A DNA stretch of 5,622 nucleotides from positions 1 through 5,622 of the forward strand of contig JABSPN010000224.1 of NCBI GenBank assembly GCA_013214425.1. The letters are read 5' to 3'. The DNA is from Flavobacteriaceae bacterium (lineage in GTDB: Bacteria > Bacteroidota > Bacteroidia > Flavobacteriales > Flavobacteriaceae). Of this stretch, positions 5,276-5,622 are shown piece by piece. The position numbers and the translations under genes were made by a program. Positions within the stretch are counted from its first letter, which is position 1, and each line of letters opens with the position of its first letter. The notes below the pieces were generated by a model. It was given only the letters and a program-made list of their open reading frames with translations. It had not been told where the DNA came from and did no database searches.

Positions 5276-5622
5276 GAAAAATCGGTAGCAATAACGTGTT
5301 CTATTTGCTCAATTTTTGACAAAATTTGATTGGTGTTATGCTGAACAATAAACTTAGCTCCCTCTTTTAATTCTGAAGTATCCATCCAGCATACTTTAGC
5401 CGAAATCTCATTGCCTTCTCTAGGGATTTCTGAAGACTTCACAATTAAATCTCCTCTGGTTACATTAAGCTCATCTTCTAAAGATAGTATCACTGAATTA
5501 TTCTGCTGAATGGTCTCAAGTTGCTGATCAAAAAAGTGTAATCCTGATATTGTTGATATTCTACGCGAAGGCAATACAGTAACCTCATCACCAACGCTTA
5601 GTTGACCGCCAAATAATTTTCC
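5215..5622 (-). CDS. cysN: Sulfate adenylyltransferase subunit 1 (CysN), 3' part, C-terminus frameshifted
   Basis: This is the C-terminal part of the GTPase subunit of ATP sulfurylase, which with CysD makes adenylyl sulfate from sulfate and ATP. The 5' part runs off the window at 5622, where the frame is still open (first full codon at 5620-5622). The start of the visible part, GKLFGGQLSVGDEVTVLPS, belongs to the EF-Tu-like barrel domain II. LNVTRGDLIV, KVCWMD and FIVQHNTNQIL are the usual CysN landmarks leading into domain III. After VIATDFS the frame changes: 19 unrelated residues (VSHCFMIVIKK and so on) follow to a TGA at 5215-5217, while the true C-terminal sequence continues in another frame to 5168. 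Compared with CysN as I remember it, about 20 codons with the conserved LxLNxIGxV strand are also missing. The truncated domain III is likely damaged. The alternative is an assembly or sequencing error. Confidence 0.88.
   Translation of the reverse strand, partial: GKLFGGQLSVGDEVTVLPSRRISTISGLHFFDQQLETIQQNNSVILSLEDELNVTRGDLIVKSSEIPREGNEISAKVCWMDTSELKEGAKFIVQHNTNQILSKIEQIEHVIATDFSVSHCFMIVIKKVNQTDLLS

Overview
The window looks like a piece of a Flavobacteriaceae (Bacteroidota) chromosome. It is AT-rich, its start codons follow A-rich stretches rather than Shine-Dalgarno sites, and its sulfite reductase carries a C-terminal HEPN domain, a fusion I associate with this family. This placement rests on protein character and layout, not on a search.

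All genes lie on the minus strand and read from right to left as one assimilatory sulfate-reduction block. From 5622 downwards they are: the 3' part of cysN (ATP sulfurylase large subunit), which is frameshifted near its end; a 108-base leader with a 25-codon Met/Cys-rich reading frame and a terminator; a siroheme/4Fe-4S sulfite (or nitrite) reductase fused to HEPN; cobA (uroporphyrinogen-III C-methyltransferase); a Met8/CysG-N-like precorrin-2 dehydrogenase/ferrochelatase; a thioredoxin-reductase-like ferredoxin-NADP reductase; and a 2Fe-2S ferredoxin. A hairpin terminator at 5-36 closes the block. Gaps between genes are short (an overlap of 20, then 22, 37 and 6 bases), which fits one transcript. 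No gene-free stretch exceeds 300 bases.

The genes fit together. CysN helps activate sulfate. The reductase takes sulfite to sulfide for cysteine. CobA and the Met8-like enzyme make its siroheme. The flavoprotein and ferredoxin probably carry electrons from NADPH to it.

The most interesting item is the leader between cysN and the reductase. It appears to be a classical ribosome-controlled attenuator responding to cysteine. A small reading frame contains the run MMTCCM with tandem Cys codons. Its last codons contain TCAAAAGGA, which can pair with the 5' arm of an intrinsic terminator just downstream, whose own 3' arm repeats TCAAAAGGA. A ribosome stalled at the Cys codons would leave the antiterminator free; one that reaches the stop codon would cover it and let the terminator form. 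The mechanism is inferred, but the base complementarity and spacing are directly visible.

The second item is cysN. Its conserved C-terminal end is intact but in another frame, and about 20 codons before it seem to be missing. That suggests a real deletion allele or an assembly error.
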